From Syntrophaceae bacterium UBA4059 (GTDB taxonomy: Bacteria > Desulfobacterota > Syntrophia > Syntrophales > Smithellaceae): a stretch of DNA of 8,620 nucleotides. Below the pieces are notes generated by a model, which saw only the letters and a program-made list of their open reading frames with translations, ran no database searches and was not told the origin of the DNA. The stretch spans positions 1-8,620 of the forward strand of contig DFZJ01000167.1 in the NCBI GenBank assembly GCA_002382045.1, read 5' to 3'. The position numbers and the translations under genes were made by a program. This document shows positions 5,517-8,620 of the stretch, one piece after another; within the stretch, counting starts at the first letter, position 1; each line of letters starts with the position of its first letter.

Positions 5517-8305
5517 TGCAAAACATTCTTCTTTCGGCATCCGCCGGTTCGGGGAAAACAACAAGGCTTACCGATGAAGTGTTTAACCGGATATCCACCG
5601 GCGGAAAATTCATCTCAGCGCTCACATTTACCCGCGCCGCAACCGCCGAGATGCGTTCCCGCATCATGGAAAAGATAGCATCAAATAAAGAGATGTCCCT
5701 GCCGGCCAGGCTGAACCTGATCATGGAGGCAGGCCGGGTCGGATACTCGACGATAGACGCCTTCTTTTACAGGCTCTATGCCGCATCCGGCCACGCGTCG
5801 AAGATGGCGGACGAGAAGGCACAGATGGAACTCTCCCGCGCCATCGAAAACCTTTTTCGCGACAGCGTTATGAGAAGCGGCAAGGCCAACAAGCTGATCA
5901 TTGTCGCCAGAATATTGAAAACAGACATGGATGCGCTCTGGAGTCCCCTTGCCGAAGAACAGACGGTCTTGCGCGCTTGGAGGGATGTGGACAGGATTGA
6001 AGATATTGATGTCCTGATGAAAGAGAACAGCATACTCGTAAATGAGCTCGCATCGCTGAGCAAAAAGGCAAATGCATTATCAGCGCTGATCCCGGCCGGC
6101 AATGTTCAAAGATGGGTGATCCAGGCGATGACGGATTATGAAAGTTTTATTGCCAGAACAGTCGCCACCCGCGCCGATCTGGAGCATTACAAAGGCCTTG
6201 GCAAAAAGATAACATGGGACCAGAGTCCCTACGCGGATCTCAACAGGATTTTCAAGGATTACAGAAAGACGGCCGAAAAGCTGGCCGTGAACAAGGCACT
6301 CCTCAGGGAGCTTGCCGTCGCGTTTCTTTGCGGGATCTATCTTGATGCGGCGGACGCGGTCAAAAAGAAAAAAGGATTAATATTTTTCTCTGATGTGCGG
6401 AAGTTCCTCCTGGACCTGGATGGAAGCGAATCGAATGACCGGCCAAAGCTCATGAGCAACTACTTTTCCCTCGGGCTGGACAGAACCGGGCATCTTCTGG
6501 TTGACGAATTCCAGGACACATCGAAAGGAGACATTGCCATCCTGATGCCCCTCATCGACGAGATTCTATCCGGCCATGGCGAGGGAGGCGAAAGATCATT
6601 TTTTGCCGTAGGCGATTGGAAGCAGATGATTTACGGATGGCGTGGCGCGGACCGCGAGGCGCTGGAAGCAGCCATCGGGGGCTATATCAAAAATGGTGTT
6701 ATTGCCGAAAGCTCGCTTCCCTATAACTTCAGAAGCACGCCGCTACTGATATCTTTTTTCAATGTGCTTGTGGAAAATCTCTTTGACGGCAAAGAGAAAA
6801 CAGAAACACAAAAGCCTCCGGAAGAAAAGGTCAACGTTGAAGGCGTGACGGAGGTGAACCTGGTCGGGCTTGAAAAAGACGGCAGATCGGAAGACGCCTT
6901 TTATTCCGTTATCGTCGAGGTTCTGAAGGCGAAGAAGTCGGAATACGGTTGTCGATGGGGAGACATGGCGGTGCTGACGGCAACCAATAATCATGTTCAG
7001 AAGATATCAGCCGAACTGGCCGGGCAGCACATTGATGTGTCAGAGGTCAGAGGCAGGCAGCTTCTTTCACAGAAGAATGGTGTCGCAGTCATGCTTTTCC
7101 TGGCGGGTGTTCTCTCTAAAGACGGCGATCAGCCATTCGCAAAAACAGCCGCGCAGTCTCCTTTGTGGCGTGAAATATTCGGAAATATCGGGGAGGTCCG
7201 GGTTGAGTTTGCACGTAAATTTCCCGAACCATTCGGAATCATGGCCGTGAGCGCTGCCATTGAGCTTTTGCGGGGCAAACTGCCTTCCACCCTACTGGAT
7301 ATCTGGCAGGATGAGGCGCAGGTTTTCTTCAGTGCAGGCGGCGTTGATGCGGACGCATTCCTCGCACGGATGTTTAATATCCGCTTTAACGTGAAGGCGC
7401 CGGAAGCTGAAAACAGCGACAGTCTCAAGGTTGATACCATCCACGGAACAAAAGGGCTTCAGTTCAAGCACGTTTTTGTGTTCTGGAACGAAGACGAAAA
7501 AGAACCGCCGTTTTACCTGGATTCTGAAAAATGCCATGTACAATTCACATCCGGCGAGTTTGCTCTTTTGGCGGCAGGCGAATCGGAGGTGGCCAGGGAA
7601 ATCACTGAAAATCGTGAAGAGAACCTGAAACGGACGCGGCGTGAGCGGGCAAATGTTTTCTATGTTGCGGCAACAAGGGCAATCCAGACACTGACGGTTT
7701 TTCTGCCGACTAAAAAAGAAGGAAATTACAAGCCTGTTCATCAGGCCGTGCTGGACACATTTGCGCGGTTTGCGCCTGAGGGCCGTAAAATGGAGATCTG
7801 CTCTTTATTCAGCCCTTCCAAAGAAGCTGAACGCGTCGCGGTATTGGATGTGCCTCAAAAACATCATGGTGAACCTGACCCGTATGGTGAAATCGACCCG
7901 ACGCTTCTTTCGGAATACATCCGGATGGGGATCATGCGGGGTGAACGGCTGCACCGCTGGCTGGCCAAATTTGTTGATCAGACGAAGCTGCCTCTTGCCG
8001 GAGAGTTAAATGATGAAGAATATGACGCGGTCCTTCGTTTTGTCAAAAGAAGCGATATCTCGGCCGTCATGTTCAGGCCGGGCAAACTTTATATCGAGCA
8101 GCAGATATCCGATAGAAGTGACTTTGGCATCGTGGATAGAATGATCGTGTCCAACGAATTGATCACGATTATTGATTATAAATCCGGATCCATGCGGGGT
8201 CTCAAGCAAAAATACGATGAACAGATTAAACGCTATAACAGAATCATGTCGTCGCTGTATCCGTCGCGAAGGGTAGAATATCATATTTTGTCGATAGATA
8301 TTTAA
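5516..8305 (+). CDS. addA: AddA-like UvrD/Rep-family helicase with C-terminal RecB-type nuclease
   Basis: A 929-residue SF1A helicase-nuclease. Motifs in order: Walker A ASAGSGKTT (8-16, K14), motif Ia LTFTRAATAEMR (36-47), STIDAFF (78-84), Walker B LLVDEFQDTS (327-336, D330 and E331), motif III VGDWKQMIYGWRG (365-377), motif IV PYNFRST (402-408), motif V TIHGTKGL (641-648) and motif VI FYVAATRA (715-722, R721). The nuclease site at the end has H813 (GERLHRWL), D874 (GIVDR), D887 and K889 (IDYK) and Q903/Y907. All catalytic residues are present. Expected role: ATP-driven unwinding and cutting of DNA ends together with the AddB-like partner in recombinational repair. B. subtilis AddA has about 1,232 residues, so this form is compact. 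Start: the ATG overlaps the addB-like TGA (TGATG), with GGGGG eight bases upstream, implying translational coupling. No clear terminator follows. RecB or AdnA are less likely, given the addB-like neighbour. Confidence 0.9.
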   Translation: MQNILLSASAGSGKTTRLTDEVFNRISTGGKFISALTFTRAATAEMRSRIMEKIASNKEMSLPARLNLIMEAGRVGYSTIDAFFYRLYAASGHASKMADEKAQMELSRAIENLFRDSVMRSGKANKLIIVARILKTDMDALWSPLAEEQTVLRAWRDVDRIEDIDVLMKENSILVNELASLSKKANALSALIPAGNVQRWVIQAMTDYESFIARTVATRADLEHYKGLGKKITWDQSPYADLNRIFKDYRKTAEKLAVNKALLRELAVAFLCGIYLDAADAVKKKKGLIFFSDVRKFLLDLDGSESNDRPKLMSNYFSLGLDRTGHLLVDEFQDTSKGDIAILMPLIDEILSGHGEGGERSFFAVGDWKQMIYGWRGADREALEAAIGGYIKNGVIAESSLPYNFRSTPLLISFFNVLVENLFDGKEKTETQKPPEEKVNVEGVTEVNLVGLEKDGRSEDAFYSVIVEVLKAKKSEYGCRWGDMAVLTATNNHVQKISAELAGQHIDVSEVRGRQLLSQKNGVAVMLFLAGVLSKDGDQPFAKTAAQSPLWREIFGNIGEVRVEFARKFPEPFGIMAVSAAIELLRGKLPSTLLDIWQDEAQVFFSAGGVDADAFLARMFNIRFNVKAPEAENSDSLKVDTIHGTKGLQFKHVFVFWNEDEKEPPFYLDSEKCHVQFTSGEFALLAAGESEVAREITENREENLKRTRRERANVFYVAATRAIQTLTVFLPTKKEGNYKPVHQAVLDTFARFAPEGRKMEICSLFSPSKEAERVAVLDVPQKHHGEPDPYGEIDPTLLSEYIRMGIMRGERLHRWLAKFVDQTKLPLAGELNDEEYDAVLRFVKRSDISAVMFRPGKLYIEQQISDRSDFGIVDRMIVSNELITIIDYKSGSMRGLKQKYDEQIKRYNRIMSSLYPSRRVEYHILSIDI

Positions 8306-8365
8306 AATAATGCAATAATATTAATCATATACCATTGTGACGTCCGGATGTGAATTTCTGGGCGT

Positions 8366-8399
8366 ATTGCCTGATAAATCTTGACAATTATTAGGCAAT
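8366..8399. promoter_or_regulatory. Inverted repeat enclosing a possible -35 box (operator candidate)
   Basis: ATTGCCTGATAA (8366-8377) and TTATTAGGCAAT (8388-8399) are complementary at 11 of 12 positions, the exception being a G-T pair, with a 10-base centre. The TTGACA at 8381-8386 lies in that centre. A further arm, TAGGC (8392-8396) with GCCTA (8406-8410), overlaps the right side. No T-run follows, so this does not read as a terminator of the addA-like gene. Symmetry around a -35 box suits a repressor site for the EIIA promoter, which is inference. Confidence 0.45.
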
Positions 8400-8409
8400 C
8401 CATTAGCCT
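8381..8409 (+). promoter_or_regulatory. Possible sigma70-type promoter of the EIIA gene
   Basis: A perfect TTGACA (8381-8386) is followed after 17 bases by TAGCCT (8404-8409), which keeps only the first, second and last bases of the -10 consensus. The start would be near 8416, giving a leader of about 86 bases. The weak -10 box suggests an activated or low-level promoter, or none. The region 8306-8365 upstream is AT-rich and shows nothing I can name. Confidence 0.4.
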
Positions 8410-8430
8410 ATCGAACTGTTTTAAGGAACA

Positions 8431-8486
8431 TTGAGAGCGTTTAAAACGGACACTCCTTTAAAGGGTCCTGGTACTTGCGCTTTCAA
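8431..8486 (+). promoter_or_regulatory. Structured 5' leader of the EIIA gene
   Basis: In the predicted transcript TTGAGAGCG (8431-8439) pairs with CGCTTTCAA (8478-8486) over nine positions, one a G-U pair. Inside it GGAC (8448-8451) pairs with GTCC (8465-8468), and CCT/AGG (8455-8457, 8462-8464) closes a TTAA loop. The outer stem ends three bases before the ribosome site GGGGAGG (8490-8496). No U-tract follows, so it is not a terminator. It matches no riboswitch class that I recognise. Confidence 0.4.
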
Positions 8487-8501
8487 AAAGGGGAGGCCAT
8501 A

Positions 8502-8620
8502 ATGATTGGTGTGCTGATCACAACGCACGGAAACCTGGGAAATGAGTTGATCCATGCGGCGGAGTCGATTAAAGGCCCGTTAAAAGATGTTATGCACGTT
8601 TGTGTTGAACAGACCAAAGG
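8502..8620 (+). CDS. PTS mannose-family EIIA domain protein, N-terminal part (3' truncated)
   Basis: Only the first 39 full codons are visible. They read MIGVLITTHGNLGNELIHAA followed by ESIKGPLKDV, the classic start of the mannose/fructose-family EIIA domain: a beta strand, THG with the phosphorylatable histidine (H9), then an amphipathic helix. EIIA accepts phosphate from HPr and either passes it to EIIB for sugar uptake or, where no EIIC is present, acts as a regulator. In several deltaproteobacteria such EIIA genes lie near HPr kinase, RapZ and HPr genes in a regulatory set. Whether that holds here depends on sequence to the right. Start: ATG with an excellent GGGGAGG five bases upstream (8490-8496). 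The leader holds an inverted repeat and a nested stem. The gene runs off the right edge. Confidence 0.88.
   Translation, partial: MIGVLITTHGNLGNELIHAAESIKGPLKDVMHVCVEQTK

Noticed and set aside
3126..8305. A novel phage-defence helicase-nuclease pair
   Set aside because: Both proteins carry the full set of AddA/AddB-type motifs including the iron-sulfur cysteine pattern, and no defence, integrase or toxin genes lie nearby. A housekeeping repair role is the simpler reading.
8306..8365. Rho-independent terminator after the addA-like gene
   Set aside because: The stretch is AT-rich, but I find no stable stem followed by a T-run.
8464..8478. Sigma54-type -24/-12 promoter before the EIIA gene (GG...GC)
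   Set aside because: GG at 8470 and GC at 8477 are five bases apart instead of ten, and the GG at 8464 is off by one base. It does not fit the consensus.

Overview
The window looks like chromosomal DNA of a Gram-negative, probably anaerobic bacterium of the former Deltaproteobacteria (a Desulfobacterota or Syntrophaceae-like lineage). This is inference from three things: the mix of genes (a DUF255/YyaL-type protein, a VKOR-thioredoxin fusion, a compact AddAB pair and a mannose-family EIIA), mid-range GC with clear Shine-Dalgarno sites and sigma70-type promoters, and export signals that suit a periplasm. No RNA gene, insertion sequence, integrase or CRISPR array is visible, so this is ordinary chromosome and not a mobile island.

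Layout. (1) 1-444, plus strand: the 3' end of a DUF255/YyaL-type gene entering from the left edge. (2) 436-488: a 12-bp hairpin terminator whose T-run faces leftward. (3) 498-2952, minus strand: a three-gene unit transcribed right to left, comprising a membrane VKOR-DsbA-like fusion, a divergent SAM-dependent methyltransferase that resembles the MidA/NDUFAF7 family, and a small exported six-cysteine DUF2845 protein. It starts at a near-consensus promoter (2985-3013) and ends at the 436-488 terminator. A four-copy heptamer repeat sits between the first two genes. (4) 2953-3098: a short divergent intergenic region with back-to-back sigma70-like promoters. (5) 3126-8305, plus strand: an addB-addA-like pair joined by a TGATG stop/start overlap, encoding a two-subunit helicase-nuclease for double-strand-break processing. 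(6) 8306-8501: a leader region with an inverted repeat around a possible -35 box and a nested RNA stem just before a strong Shine-Dalgarno site. (7) 8502 to the right edge: the start of a mannose-family PTS EIIA gene.

How the genes work together. In the minus-strand unit, the VKOR domain should re-oxidise the fused thioredoxin domain, which can then put disulfides into exported proteins. The last gene encodes an exported protein with six mature cysteines, so it is an attractive co-transcribed substrate. The AddB-like subunit has lost any visible Walker A motif but keeps its nuclease site and a four-cysteine iron-sulfur pattern. The AddA-like subunit keeps all SF1A helicase motifs and its own nuclease site. 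Both are clearly shorter than the classical AddAB subunits. No wholly new system is evident. The most notable points are the compact AddAB, the oxidative-folding unit with its candidate substrate, and the structured leader of the EIIA gene.
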